From the NCBI GenBank assembly GCA_013397455.1, contig VYZB01000030.1, positions 1,928,403 through 1,992,402 of the forward strand: a stretch of 64,000 nucleotides of DNA, read 5' to 3'. Under the pieces are notes generated by a model. It saw nothing but the letters and a program-made list of their open reading frames with translations, had not been told where the DNA came from and searched no databases. Both the position numbers and the translations under genes were made by a program. Source of the stretch: Crotophaga sulcirostris (taxonomy: Eukaryota > Chordata > Aves > Cuculiformes > Crotophagidae). Below are positions 26,520 through 40,560 of the stretch, piece after piece (the stretch's first letter is position 1; every line of letters starts with the position of its first letter).

Positions 26520-27040
26520 CTGTCACTATTACTTACCCCGGAAAAATAGTTTCTATGGTGTTTGGTGCATAAATAATACCCTGTACCTCTATAGTGCTCA
26601 GCTTCAAAGTAATACTTCAGTGCTGTACCATAACTAATACCTTCCCATTCTGTAATAACTGGTCTGCAAACTATGTCTTTTCCTCTATTGTAAATTATAC
26701 CATAGGGTCACTGCCACTGCTGCTATTGCATTTGGTCTGGTTAGTAAACAATACTCTTTCCCTACCATTTTATCTGGGGTTTAAATAATACCCTGTCCTC
26801 ATACAGCAGTTGGTATCTAAGTGTCACCCTCATCCTGCTCAGTACTTGGGAGTGCACGGAACATCCTGCTACTGCAGAACAAATTGCAGCCTCCCTCTCC
26901 ATAGTATTTGTCCTCTAAATATTACCCTGCTGTTTTATATAGCATTTATTGTATGAATAATACCCTGTTGCCTTTTAGTAATTGATATGTAAGTGACACC
27001 TTACCAGGGTACTTAGTCTGCTAATACTGCCTGCTATGTT
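26520..27040. repeat. Degenerate tandem repeat, about 40-bp unit
   Basis: A word of the type taaataataccctgt recurs at roughly 40-bp steps or multiples of that: near 26,568, 26,630, 26,692, 26,746, 26,783, 26,922 and 26,957. Between the copies lie degenerate pieces such as tctatagt, gcatttggt and ttggtatctaa. The units have diverged strongly and some are lost. This is an old minisatellite or satellite-like array in intron 1. Confidence 0.6.
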
Positions 27041-27338
27041 GGCTTTAGTTGACAAAGCAAGGCTGTGCAACAGAAGGCACTGGGATCCTAGCACAGCCCT
27101 TTGTCACAGTTACCTGGTTCTTCTCTTGCAAACCAGGCTGTTCAGCAGCCACAGAGCTGGAGCTATCCTGCAGCCACCACTGCATGTCAGCAGGCAAAGG
27201 GAGTCACTCCTTTGCTTGATCAGCTAGCCCAGGGTATCTTGACCCTTCCTAGTGTCCTTCAAGACCACAAGCCACTTTGCCAGACAGCAAAATCCCTTTG
27301 CCTTCACAGCTCCCAGATTCCCTGTCACTTAACTTCTT

Positions 27339-27360
27339 AAAAAAAAAAAAAAAAAAAAAA
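27339..27360. repeat. Homopolymer A22
   Basis: An uninterrupted run of 22 A residues follows cacttaacttctt. No recognisable SINE or processed gene lies directly upstream, so slippage is the simplest explanation. Confidence 0.9.
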
Positions 27361-29554
27361 GTTGATGCTAGCTAAGAGCAGAGATCACCTTCCAGTCTCA
27401 GTGTGTTTTCCTGGTTGTTATATGATGGTGTGAAATGATTCAGCACCACCGATAATGCTGAGAAAAACCTAAAGAGTCATGTTTAGCAGAGGGCTGAAGG
27501 ATCTTCCTCACTCTTATTGCTCAGCTCTGAATCTGTTCAACATTTTGAAATGCTCCAGCCTATGCCCATCGTGCCCCTGAGACTACAGCTCTGTGCAGTA
27601 TTGCACCCATTTTATCTGCACAATTTTTCCCGTATCGGTACACCGATAGGCATGCACACCTGCCTTTACACCTTTTTTGAAGTATATGAATGCTGGTCAC
27701 CAGACAGGCCTGTGCCTTACAGGCCTGAAGATCTCAGGGGCTGGGAAGCAAATGACGTCTTCATTTCAGTTCATCTTCAGTGCTGTGCTTCCAGCTCTCA
27801 CCAACATACCCAAGGTAACTTTGAATCAGCCAGCGCAGGCACCATCCCCACTCTGACCAAGGCAGCACTGAGTTCAATGTGGGTTACAAATCTTTCCTGA
27901 GAAGTGAGATAAATTCTTGGATTAGTTGTCCTCTGCTGGACACCATGCTGCCATGGCATGGTGGTTATCCAGCTGGCAGCTAGCTCAGTCTGTCTACAAT
28001 ACCCAGTGATATTCCCCTGGGAACAATTAGGGCCACTGTCCCTCAATTTTCATTTACGTTTTCCATTAGGGAAACCATGTGTTTTCCCCCAGAGACCCCA
28101 TTTCAAAGAGTTAATAATCTTCTGTTCTTCCTTTTGCTAGTCCCACCAGATATTCTCCTTGAGTCAAGATAAGGTTTATAGGTGGAGGTGGTATCCTCCA
28201 AGGCAGCTTAGAACACTGGAAAATAAACATTCTTTGGCTAATACAAGCCTGTTTTCCAGCTTTCCATCCACGCAGGCCACCTCACTTCTGCTCTGGTTTT
28301 GGCCAGTTTCATAAACTTGCCACTGTTTGTTGACTAAAAATTGACCTCCTACTTTGTCAATTTGATGTGCTTGTTCACAAACCTGCATAGTTTGTGAATA
28401 TTATGCTCATCCCTTTCTTTCCTAGGTGCTAAGGCTCCCCGCTCCTCCTGTATCCTCTGTGCCAGCTCAACTGTTTGTGTGTTGCTGGAGAGGTGTTTTG
28501 GCAGCTTCAGAACCAGTGTAGCAACAAAGAGAAGAAGATTGGGTTTGCTCATGCTTAAAATGGAAACACATCTCTCACGCTGCAGTCTCAGAGAAATATT
28601 GAAGCTTTATCTGTGCCTCCATTACATGTTTTGGTGAAAGTGAGGACACTCAAATACATTGGTTGGCACTTCCTCTTCAACCCTTGAGCCGTCTATTTCT
28701 GATTTCTTCTTATTGTCCAACTCTGGTCTGCTATCGCAGCTGCCTGTTTTTCTGTAGATCTGCAGTGCCTCATCCATCAGATAGGTGTCTCTCATCTGTG
28801 CTGTTGGTGTAATTAAACAATAATATTTTGAAACTGATAGGGTATCAAGGTACTAGACATTCAGATAGCTGATTCGATTTATCTCCCTTATAAAATCATG
28901 TCCTTTTCCAGAAGTTGCTTTATGTACTCAGGGCCATGTTTTGCAGAAGCAGCAGAGTGCCTCCAGACACGGAGAAGCGCTTCTGTAAATTCTGTTAAGG
29001 TGCTTTGCTCATGCGTTTGCATCTTTCAATTCTAAAAGACCATGGTAATTTGGCAGACTGTGAGAGTTTTATGAAGCAACTCTGACATTCCCAGAGATCT
29101 CCTGGCATCCAAGTTGTGAGGCCACACTGTATCTATTGCTGTTGTGTCAAAACTTGTATTCAAGATCTTTTAAAGCTCAATTTAGAAGAGATCTGGTATC
29201 TTTTTTAACAACCAGTGAGGCTTGTTTCTCCTGCTCTCTAAAATACTTGCTTACACTTTTCATTCCCTTTTGCGACTTCCTTATAGTAGGAAGGAGATCA
29301 CTCTGAATATTTCAGGGAGCAAGAAGAGCGCAAGGGGAGAGGATGTCCAACATGGCTTTTGAACATCCTCAATCCTGCAGCAGCAGCACAGGGACCTCAA
29401 AACGCCTCAGATATTGTCTGGACAAGCCTAGGGTCTGCATGGACCAAATTTAGAGCTGTAGCACCTCACCTTTTCAGTATATTTCCACTAAAAATCATTA
29501 ACTTAAAGTATGACTCATTCAACCATGTTTGCAGGAATACTTATCCTAAATCAT

Positions 29555-29585
29555 GGAATCATAGAATCAAAATATTAGGGAAAGT
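29555..29585 (-). mobile_element. Possible CR1 terminal fragment
   Basis: The text aatcatggaatcatagaatc matches the reverse complement of the CR1 3' terminal repeat (atcatagaatcatagaatgg). The body expected to follow is not recognisable. It is a short tail remnant or a chance match. Confidence 0.35.
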
Positions 29586-30777
29586 TTTTGTTTCAAACAT
29601 TTAGCTGTCAACTAGTTTTCCTGAACGTCACTCCTGTTTGTGATTTATTTAAATGCTGTGGATCAGTGTGCATTAATGCTGTGGTGGTTTTTCAGACACA
29701 GCTATGGAATTACCCTGATCTGCAAACTGCTCTGCGGCAGTGCCCAAATGTTATATATGATTGGATCCAGTTCTCATCCTAAAGCCAAACAGGATTTTTC
29801 TTGTTATATTGTCTTATGGAATTAATTCTTCTTCTGTCTGAAAGCAGAGTGTTCTGTACAAATGTGGATTTTAGACTTCCTTTTGAGAGCTCTCCCTGCT
29901 GTTTCTTTGGGGTATGCAAGCTAGACAACTTGTCTAGACTAGGTTTTAATACCAGTGCTCAGGTTTAATATTCCTAACCTCAGAGGTAAATGGCATCTTT
30001 TCTACTGATTCCACTGGTAACAGGATCTGGCCACCAGATAATTTACCTGCCCATCTTGTTGGAAGAATTACAAGACAGTTTGGTTAAAATGGATCATAAT
30101 TATTACTTGCCTTTGAATTGGTCTTTTATGCCAATAGTATACAACAAATTTTACTTTTATACAGTTTCTCTTTGTGAGTTTCTCTTGTGTGTCAGTCAAT
30201 ATAGCAGAGTAGCACACTCTAGGATTAATTTTGAAGCCCGCATCTCCTCCATCAATGCTGGATCGTATTTGCTTGTTTGAAATACTTTGCTAGGTAGTTA
30301 TTTTCCCTACAAGGAGATCTATGTTGGTGTCTTTCTGTTCCCCAAAATGTGGGTACTGTTGGTTGCAAGCTGTTCCACATAGCTCCAGAAAAACGACATT
30401 TTCTATTGCCCTTACAGAATGCTTCACCAAATGCGGGGCAACGTTTTGGCTCTCTCCCTCAACCACATCTCATACATTGGAACTTTCTTGCCTCTAAGAA
30501 AACTTTATAATATTCCCATCTAATTGCTGGTTTTGTTTCCTCCATACCTCACTTTCTCTTTTTGAAGGTATGACATATGGACTTTGCTTAGCAAACCCTA
30601 GATTTCAGATTAACAGCAGTGGCTCTCCAAATATCCATGGCTTATGTTGAGGTTAAATTTCTTTCCCTTCACAACCTACATCTCAAAGAACGATTTCATA
30701 TTTCATATAAGAGCTTTACTTTTATTCAGGATTCCTGTGGTCTCCCCAAATTCACATCCGTGCTCTCTAGGCTTCAG

Positions 30778-30890
30778 CAGCAGCCTACATTCTAGACTGC
30801 AAGATCTATAAGGCAGGGACTGCTGTCTGCCTGTGCTAGGGTGATTCAGTGGAGCTCTGAGATCTGAGCTGTAATGAAATGATTATTGAT
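30778..30890 (+). repeat. Ancient SINE/LINE 3' tail remnant
   Basis: The text tagactgcaagatctataag, followed by gcagggactgctgtctgcc and ending tgatctgagctgtaatg-like sequence, resembles the common amniote 3' tail 'gactgtaagctctttggggcagggactgtctgt...'. That tail is shared by L3/MIR-related elements. The copy is diverged and short. Confidence 0.45.
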
Positions 30891-33800
30891 ATGCATTCAT
30901 TGACCTTAGACTGAAACTAATTTTGGAGGGGCTAATTGTCTCCTTCTTGCTCTTTCTTCCAATGTCACATTATCCCATCTGCTTCCTAAGCAACACCATA
31001 CCTATGTCCATTTATAAATTCTTGCCTGTGTACAGAGAAAGCTCTATGTAAACATAACATACATTTAGGTCAAGGAGTTTGGTTGTTTTTAAAGTGCAAC
31101 GTTTCTATTCTTCAGGTTAGTTTCACCATGTGTTTGAAGGAAAGAGACCTTTCACTGTGAGCAGAGTTTTGTGAAGACATTGAAATCTCTTTTGGGGAGA
31201 AAGGAAAAGGCTGTGATGCAATTTTGGATTGAACAATGGATCTTATGATTAAAAATTAATCTTTTCACATTTGTTGCTGGTTTCAGAAAGTGTTTGTTTG
31301 AAGGGTTTTCTTGCGGAAGTTTTGGACTGACCCAAAATAGAAATATCAACCAGGGGACTGAAAGCCTTCTACCAATTATTCCCTCTCATGTTCTCGTTAT
31401 CTTTTTTGCTGGGTGGATGAATACAACACCCAGAGATTGACATCCACCTTCATGGAGAGGCCAGTGACTAAAAGAGGACAATCTTTTCCATCACCTTGCT
31501 CCTTCTCTTCCAGATCCCCACTAGTCTCATAAAAAAAAGGGCTTAAAGCTGTTAAGGTCTCTAATGGACAGCCTTCTCTGTGGCAAATCCCAAACTAGCT
31601 TGTTTGACTGTGAACTACTTTGTTATCTTCTTTCTTGTCTTGTTCTGTTTTCTGCAGGACAATTTGGCTTGGTTCAAAAGCATCACTATGGTAGAAAAAA
31701 AACAAGAGGAAGATTTATTTTCTGCCTGAAGTCCCTGTTGGTTTCTTCCCAAAAAGAAAAGAACAGCCTAAACCAAAGGCAGGAATTGCTGTTTAGATAA
31801 AGTGACTTGACAAGTGAGTAGGAGCAGGGGATGAGTGTCTGTGCCCAACTGGACTGCCCCTGGCAAGGAGAGCTGAGCATCCATCAGTGTTCCCAACACA
31901 GTGAAATCCCCTCGGAACTGATACCAGGACAGGGCAGAGGACCAAGCTTTTAGATTCCTCCATCGGCCAAAAGGAATGGAGCAATATTAAAATAAACAGG
32001 GACCTTATTGCCTGAGCCAGTTAAATTCAGTTAAATACATACTGTGTGTCTTGGCTAAGAAGGAAGAGGGCACTGCATGCCAGAACAGTCTCCTGGTAAG
32101 TGAACAGTTTGAGCACAGAGAAAAGGAAGGAATTGTACAGGGATTCAGGGCTACCAGGTGCCATGAGATGGTATTGACGGAGGAGTGGCTGAGAATGAAC
32201 ATCCAGGAAAAGAAATGAAAGAGGAGATAGCCTGGTGAAATTTTAACAGGACCTTAAATCCTCCACATGCTTACAGGAAAGCCCATGGTTTGTACAACCA
32301 GACAACAGCCATGAACACTGCCCTGCTCAGCACCCTCCGCCTGTGTGACTCAGTCCCTGGAAGGGAGGCAAGGGGACTGCATTGTCTATGGTCTACATAA
32401 TCTTCCACCACTGCTAAAACTGTCAAGAGGGAGACAAAGTGGACTGGAGAAGCTGGTCTAGGAGGAAATGAGAGGAGACAGCAATCCATTCTCCTGCTGT
32501 CATGCATGAGGCAGTTTCAGAGGGTGCAATGCCCAGCCATTGATCAAGCTTTCCTAGAACCAAAGAATGGACTGAAAAGCTGTTTCTGCTTCTTAATCCT
32601 TCCTGTACCATTCAATCTCCTAGATTAGTACAGGCTGGCATGGCTGTTTTGTGCTCAGTTTAGTTGTCAGAGGTTTGTTGGCAGAGAAAACTGAGCAGTA
32701 GGAGAGTCTTCCCCAACACAGCCGAGGCAGCAAGACCCTCATTAGGGTCTGAATGTGAAGTCTGTGGTCTCTGTTTATACTGTGTACCCACTCCACAAAC
32801 TAGAAAGTAAAGCCAGTCCAGTGCCTCCAGAACTGAGATTCATCATATTGGTCCCAAATAGCAGAGAACTTCAATGAAAACCTAGTCCAATGTTTCAATA
32901 AAGACCCTTGTTCAGACACCGTGGTGCATGAGATCTTTCATCTGCAGCAGCAAAACCCACACTTGCATTATGGCTGGGTGTTCTGTTGCTGCTAGAAAAA
33001 ATATCTGAAATCCTAGAGACCAGAGGCTTGAGAGGAAAAGCTCCTTGGAGAGTAGGAAGTCTTCTGGGGCTATGAACAATAAAAATGCCAAGACACTGGT
33101 AGATTTCAAAGCTTGCAGATTATTTATGGCAAATACTAACGTTCACTTGGAGCACTGGCACTACTTCCCGGAGAGCACATGGTAGAATGTCTCCCTCCTT
33201 TCCAGCCAGTAACCAGAAAGGCCCAGGCCCTCTCCCATGCCATTTGCCCCTTTGTCTTCTAGGTCATCCCATAGGAAGGATTGAGTCAAGTTTTCACCCT
33301 ACTAGAAGAACTAAACTGTGCATGTCTTGAATTTATGAGACAGGAAATCTACTTGGGAAGAAAGCTAGGGCTCAAACAACCTCATTTAAGTAAATCTAAG
33401 CACAGTGTTTACACAATGTCTGGAATTAATGCAGAGAAAACTTTCAGGTGCCAACTTTGGAAAGAGAAAGTGGGGAGCAAAAAAGAAGCAGATACTGAGA
33501 CTATGATGAAGCTGGAAGCTCTTCCTTCAGGTTGGATGGAAGGTTGCTTTTACTGCTGTAAATCACCAGCAGCGTGCTACACTTAATGCAAAGGCCAGAT
33601 AGGATGTGATTGCTCACCTATCTCTTTTGTATCCAAGCTGTGACAGTGTGAGGACATTTAGTATTATTAGCTGTGCATATTCCCAGCGTGGATGGCCTCA
33701 CCAAAAAGTACGATGCAGCATGAGGCACATAACACACCAGTAGAAGGTGTCCTATTCAGAGTAATGAGCTTTATGTGTGCCACATTACCTCTCTCAGCAC

Positions 33801-35583
33801 CTGCAGAAGACTTATCTACCTGTTTAGCAGCTGCCTGCTTGGTGCAGGTAGTTACATGGTGATTTAGAGAGGCCTTTCCAAGTTAATGAAAGGAAGGTTT
33901 CTGAGGTCCCTCAGTCTTCTCTTTCTTAGATAGCTCGGATCCTAGGTGCACAGCCTTCATATTTCTGAGGGGGGTTTACAGTGAGCCAGTACATTTGAAT
34001 GGAAAAAGTTGTCACTTGAAGGGCTTGTTCTTGAATTCCTTGCATTATGATCCAAGCTGTCATCTTCACACCTGACATCCAGAGTTTCTCTTCTTTTGTA
34101 TTTTGGTGGGTTTCCATCCAGTGCCTACGGGAGCTTCATTCAAGGCTGAGAGTTGCTCTGGAAAACAAGTGTAGATTGTTATATTCTTTCCCTGGGATAT
34201 GATTGTTCACCTGTCTACTGCTGCCAAAAAAGGGTGATGGGGGATTGTCATTCCCAGAGACAGTGTATCCTGGAGGAAAGAGATTTCCAAGTTCTATTGT
34301 TTCTCCACAGATTAAATTCTTCCTTCCTATCCCAAGCAAAGGGATAGATCCCAATTACATGCAACTGTTGTGCAGAAAAAATGGGGTATAAAGAGTCTTT
34401 ATGAAGTGCTCCAGGCTCCCTTACTAGCCAACAGAGAAATGACTGGACCACTCTTAAAGGATCTCAACCAAGACTTCTATTTCATCTGGAGATTAATTGC
34501 TCTCTTTTTCTCCCCTTGGAGTACAGAGAATTTTGAGTGCAATCTTCAGCTAGTTTCAAAGGTTCATTGTTCCCTTGAATTTAGAGGCTCTAGGGGCTGT
34601 TTGAATGTGGCTCTTGCTTACCATATTGAGCAGACACTCAGAGTCATGGCAGCTCAGGACTTGGTGCTTATCCCACACCTTGTATGAAAGGCTCCAGCTG
34701 TCATCTGCTTAATGAACACTTTGCAACTTCTCTGTACTTGAGGGGTAGAAAAATTGCTGGTGTGTGTGTTGCCAGGGGCAGACAGTTCCAGTTTTCCTGA
34801 AAAAAGAGCTGGTTTTGGAGTGGCCAGTGGTATGGGCTTCTGCTGTTCTGGAACCTAGGTGTTTAGCTTGCTTCTGATCTTTTTGTTGGTTGTGATAGAG
34901 GGCAGAGAGGAGATCTGGACCACGCATTATGGCTGAGGTGAACTCTGATATCATCACCAAGGTGTATTAGCAAAGCCGTGTCTGACTGTTCGTGTCTGCA
35001 TTGGCACGGGGTGCTTGAGGACAGGAGCCAGCTGAGGCTCGAGGTGAAGCCTGACATTTTTCCCAGTCCTCAGTAAACGTTCTCTGCTTTGTATCTTATG
35101 CATTAAGTGCGCCTCGTTGCCATCAGTTTGCCATCACCTGTAGGAATCCAGGCAGCCAGGGCTGCAAGACTGTCAGTGTGTGGAGGACTACATCCTCAGT
35201 GACAAAATACCTGAGCAGTCACTGCCGTGTGTCTTTCTGATTGGGGAAAAAAAGGACTTTATTGTTCCAGGGATGGTTTCAGAAACAGAGCAGGCAGGAG
35301 CAGCATCCAAGCTATGCTGTACATAAAGACCTTACTCTTAGAATGGTTTGGAAGCCAGACAGAATGGAATATTTCTCCTATTTTCTTTACAGCTGAAAAA
35401 ACATGAAAAATCACAGGAGTGCATTTATTGCCATATTTCAGTTCCAAATTTTGCCTTATTTTAAAAAAAAAAAAAGAAATAAAACTGGAGAGGAGCCAAC
35501 TCTCCAGTTTTGCAGTAAATAATGACCTACAGTTGCTGCAAATAAATGGAGAAATTGGTCCTATAGCCTTTCATTGTTTGCCA

Positions 35584-35584
35584 N
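35584..35584. other. Single ambiguous base (N)
   Basis: One undetermined base in intron 1. It affects no exon. Confidence 0.99.
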
Positions 35585-36949
35585 GGACCAGACTGAGGTT
35601 TTTAACAGAAAAGCTCTCAGTCCTGCACAGAGGCTGGGAACATGCAGAGGGACAATAAAGGGTTTGTTCATAGAGATCACAGAGGAACAGTCTGTATTTT
35701 ACACGGTGGAGAAACCACCGTTTGACACTGAAGCCTACAAGGACATGGGACGTGCTGTCTAAACATACATGAGAACACTCCTGATGTCTCTGTTGGGTGA
35801 TGGTGTCTCCTCAGATCTCATCAAACTCTCGGTCCCCAGTGCTGGTGTCTGAAAATAATAGTGCTGAAATAAGGCAGGATGGAGGTGACCGTGTGTCTTG
35901 GAGAAACTAAGGTCCATGATGGGGAATAAACATGGGATGGAAAAGCAATTGAGCAGAGAGAATCCAAGGCTAAATGAGTAGTGCTAGTTTTGACTCTTGT
36001 TCAGGAGCCTCTTTAGATCCACAGTTTTAAAGGAAATATTGTCTTTGGAAACATCTTTACGCCCAGGCATATCTTCTAGGTAATGAGTGGCATTTTATTA
36101 ACTGCCAGAAACAATACGTAAGTGTATTAAAGGTCTCCAAAAATTGAGAAACAAAGAAGCTTAAAAAGACCCAACAGCTCCCATCCCCCCCTCAAAAAAA
36201 TGGACAACAGGATTAAGTGTGATGAAAATAAAAATAATTGCAACAATGGTGATTAACACGGTCTGGAACAAGAAAAGGCCACAGGAGAAACTGCAGATGG
36301 AACTCTACTAAAATAGACTAGAGCAGAAAAAATGCTTTCCAGTAAGCAAGTTAGACTGCTGAAAATGGGCCACCTGGCTATTTTCCACTGTACAGTCCTA
36401 CTGCGTAGACACTTTGTTGGACTTTCACTGTAGTGACTTTTCCTTTTCTTGCTCCCTCTGGATTCTTCAGTTCTTTGCAAACCTGGGGACAGGATTGGAA
36501 GAGCAAGGGACTAGACCTGTCTGCTCCTATGTACACACTTCCCTCCACACACACTTAGATTCTCAAATAAACATATTTATATGCAGCCAATTTAGGACAG
36601 TCTGCACACAACCTGATACAGAAGCACGGCCTTAGGTATGAAATAAAGTGGCAATAAACTCCAGTGAAAGGGACAGTTGTTCTCTGGGGTGGAGAACTCC
36701 TGAGCCTACCAACATTTCCCAACTCTGTCTTTTTTGGAAAGGCAAGAGCTTTTCCTGAGTTCTTCCTGGCCCAGGCTGAATTGGAGAGGGCCTTATTTCT
36801 ATCTTGGTCACTGGTTAGAGAAGGTAGGATAGCCAGGATTTTTGTGGCAGTTTGGTTGGATTCCTGTTTCTCCAGACTGCACGGCACTCTGCACAGGGAC
36901 AGTTATTCTGATGCAGAGGTAGTCATGACCTTGTGTAACTTGTTCTATC

Positions 36950-37160
36950 TTCTCCTCTCTTCTTGGACATCAGGAGAAATTTCTTCTTATCAGGCTCTGC
37001 CAGAGGCTGCCTAGGGCAGTGGTTGAGTCCCCATCCCTGTAGGTGTTTAAAAGATGGGTAGATGAGGTGCTCAGGGATCTGGTTTAGTGGTGCACAGGTA
37101 CAGCTGGACTCGATGATCTCAAAGATCTTTTCCAACAAAACGATCCTATGATTCCATGTT
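36950..37160 (+). mobile_element. CR1 LINE 3' end (second subfamily)
   Basis: A 3' UTR fragment of a CR1 element. Diagnostic pieces in order are aggagaaatttcttcttat, gagtccccatccctgtaggt, agatgggtagatgaggtgct, ctggactcgatgatctcaaa and a terminal cgatcctatgattcc. The internal text differs from the copies at 13.7 kb and 41.5 kb, so it belongs to another CR1 subfamily. It is truncated at the 5' end. Confidence 0.88.
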
Positions 37161-39365
37161 TTAAGTCAACTTCTCTCATTAGCCATTCAGCTACAGTTGG
37201 GGGCCAATCATTACAATGCTGAGCAGGGGATATTTCTGTCACTGCTTAGCCTGCTCCAGGCTTTACTCCACCTTTACTCAATCATACATCTCAGGCACTT
37301 CCTTATCCCTGATAACTTTCCCTATGTGCCAGATCCCATCTTATCAAGCACACACTGCTCCAGGTTGGTTCTCCCATGTGCTGAACTGTATCTTCATGCT
37401 CCTTGGGCACAGATCATCTAATCTGAACTCACACCTCTGTAGAGACAACATCCACATTTGAGTTAATCACCTTCCTCTTCCCTGACTCTCAGTGGGGAGG
37501 GACCATCCGTTTTGAGGTATGCACTATATAATGTTTTAGATGTTGGTTTAGAAGGAGAGGAACAACCTCCCCAGTTCCCTTGGCTAGACAAGCCCAGTCT
37601 CCATCATCTCTGCTACCCGTGTCCCCCCAGACAGACCTCCCTTTTTACTTACTTCCAGAATTTCTCCTTCAAGCAGCTGTTTGCTTGTTGCCAGATGCTT
37701 GACATCCCACTAGATACAACACAGAGTAGAAGCATTGCAGCATGGACCCATTACTGTAAAAACAGGACGTTAATCAAAGGCATTCCCAGCATGGTGAATC
37801 CTGACTAGAACTGTGTGCAGACACAGAGTTGGATCTCTTTGGCATTCTTAAGGGGAATGAAAAATGGAGATCAACATTGCAAACAGCACCCTGAGGAGTA
37901 GGTTTGGTTTCTTACTGGCAGGGAGTCAACGCTTTCGCAGAATACACCCAAAACATTGTTATTGTGATTTGTTTAACCACCACTCACAAGGAAAATCCAT
38001 TGCCTTTGGGCTTCTGTGGGGTAAGAGGAGGTTGGGTTTTTTTCTCCATTGATAAACCAAACTGCAAAGATACTGCTGGTCCCAGTTGTTATCATACAAG
38101 GCTATTTTTCCTTGTGAAAGATCAGGGTAAAGCTTGAATAAGACTAGGAGTACATGAACTTGTTTTAGCTTTTGAGACAAAGTGAGTTTCCTCTATTTAG
38201 GGCAATTTGTTCTGTGATGTCTAATTGATGCACAGGTGAACCTGCTCTCCTCCTGCCCATTGCCAATGTACACAGAAATAACAACTATGTAGGTCTCAGA
38301 ACAATACCAGTTTGCTGTAGAAACGAACTCTAAAAGTCTTTTCAACCAGCCAACTCCTGTTATATTTAAATGCCTGTTTCCACGCTCTAGGATATTTTGA
38401 TTCTTTGGTAGGTAGTCCAGGTCTAAAGCTGCCTGTCTCTTTTGGTTGAGTTTATTGCATGACACCCAGGGCTGTTCGCTTACTTGGGTTCCGGCAAAAT
38501 GCAGAACCTCCTGAAAGGTACCTGATTTTAAGGAGCCTGGAAAAGTAAAAGCTTTTATTTAATGCTTGAGCAGGTGTCATGACTAAAGACTTAGTTACCA
38601 GTGGTTTTGAGAGTGTCCTCTACCTGAATTCTCTCCAAGTGCCTTCTGCCCTGGAGGGTCCACCTCTGCACCCAGGACTCCTGTGATCTTTGCCTTCCTA
38701 TTTCCTCTTTTATCCAAAGGATGAGAATGTAGGATATCTTGGAACAGCACATTTGGGGTAGTGTAAGTAGAAAGAATCTGAGCCTACCCTACAACTTCAG
38801 TTCATCCCAGGGAGACAGCCTTCAGCTGATGTTGGGCTGGTCCATGGTGAAAGCAGTGATCTACTCCAGGAGGGCTCTGGATGTACAGTCTGACAGTTAC
38901 TTGTTCCTGTAGGAAGCATTCCTCTAACTGAAAAAGAACGTGCTTCAGAGAAAGGACTTCAGTTTCCCCCCAAAGCTTAAAGATATGCTAAAATGCAGAA
39001 GCTGTGTCTGCTTCGAGTTTTCTGCAGAGCTGCATGCATCAGCAGTGGCTGGTTTGTGAGGTGGAGATGTTCTCCAAAACCCAGGTTAAGCCCTTTTCCT
39101 CCTCTACTGGCAGCTTAGCTCTGAATACCTTTCTCTGCCTGATACACAGCCAGAGGGTGCCGTGCCTGTGTAGACTTCAGGTTTGGCTGGCTTAGACTGA
39201 GCAGGGAAGTGGGTTAATTTTACAGAATGTCTTTTTTGCCTTAGATCCTACAAGGCAGGCAAAAAAATACGTGTCATATTCATAAATATGATTCTCTGTA
39301 CTGCCTAGAGTCAAGTAAGGTGAATAATACAAGTGCAGAGATCGAAACAGTGATACATTCATAAT

Positions 39366-40560
39366 AATGAATTTTCATCTTGGAAGGGACCATTCTGGGC
39401 TGATCTCCTGTGAATGTAAGCTCCTTGAACTTCACCTTGTTACATCTGTATTAAGACCATTAGTTTGCATTTGCCTAATCCCTGTCTTCCAAAGAAGTAT
39501 TCAAGTCTGTATTCAAAGCAACCAAGGGACAGAAACTCCATTGCTTTCCTTGGTACCAGTTCCAACGAATCATCGCCCCCTGTTTAAAACTTTGTCTTTG
39601 TTTCCCATTTGAATTTTCTTGGTGTATGGCTCCTGGCTATTAGTTCTGGTGATGACTTTCTGTTAGATCAAAAAGCCTTTTAGCATCAGCAGCTTCTGCT
39701 TGAAACAGTATTTGTGCACTCTTGTCAGCTTCCCAGTCATTTTTTGTGTGTTGTTATCACAATAATTAGATTCAGACTTTCTAGGCTTCCCCTACAAGGT
39801 GTATTTTCTGCAGCCTTCAGACCCTTGCTTGTGGAAATGTTCTGCATGATCATTTTCTGATATCCTCATGCCAATCCAGAGGCACATGAAGCGTTCCCAT
39901 TGCTTACCACTGATGCACAGATAGGTATTCCTGTTTGATTTTATGTCAGAGGATGGCAGTGGCTGTCCTGAGTGACTCTTTCTAGCACACAGCCTCACAT
40001 TGTCAGGCATGTTCTACACCTCTTCTATAATTTTATATTTGATTCTGTTAAAATATAGTCTATTAGGAAACACATTGGATCTAATACTGACCCCCACAGA
40101 GGCCTGTTAGAATACTTTCTTCAATGTCAGTGTCCCTCAGATGGTTCCTTTTAGAAACCTGTCAGCTAGTTTTCTGCTAAACCATCTTAATGTGTGTACC
40201 CCTGGCATTGCACATCCTCATAGCATGGAACCCTATGAAAGTCAAACATCAAAATCTAGTTACATTGTGTTATGAGCATGCAGGCAGCTTTATCTGACAA
40301 ATGTAGAATCTTGCCAACTAGTAAAATCAATTTTAGAAGCACCTGTTTCATTTACAAGTACCTCAACTGAAATTAATACTATGCTTATTCTTCAGTGCTT
40401 AATGAGCTGAAGTCTGTATCAGATTTCCCATTATTTTGCCTGGAATTTATGTCAATCAAACTAGCAGGTATTTATGAGGCTCATCATTGTATATCTTGGC
40501 TGACTATTGGCACAGTGCTTCGGTATTCGAGACCTGCCCCAGTGCTCCAGCCCAGATTAT
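39366..40560 (-). mobile_element. Ancient CR1/L3-like LINE, minus strand, fragmented
   Basis: The plus strand shows the old amniote CR1/L3 pattern in reverse: cttggaagggaccattctgg at about 39,380, then a diverged 3' part, then reverse-transcriptase-domain text near 40,430-40,480. On the minus strand that part reads approximately (A)SL-T-IPGK-IM, the 'SLTSIPGK' motif of CR1 reverse transcriptases, with stops. It is much more decayed than the other CR1 copies and may be several pieces. It may continue weakly to about 40,700. Confidence 0.6.

Noticed and set aside
37940..37985. Paired attgttattgtg words as a possible SOX site
   Set aside because: It is an isolated match without the inverted arrangement or neighbouring motifs, and such short words are expected by chance.
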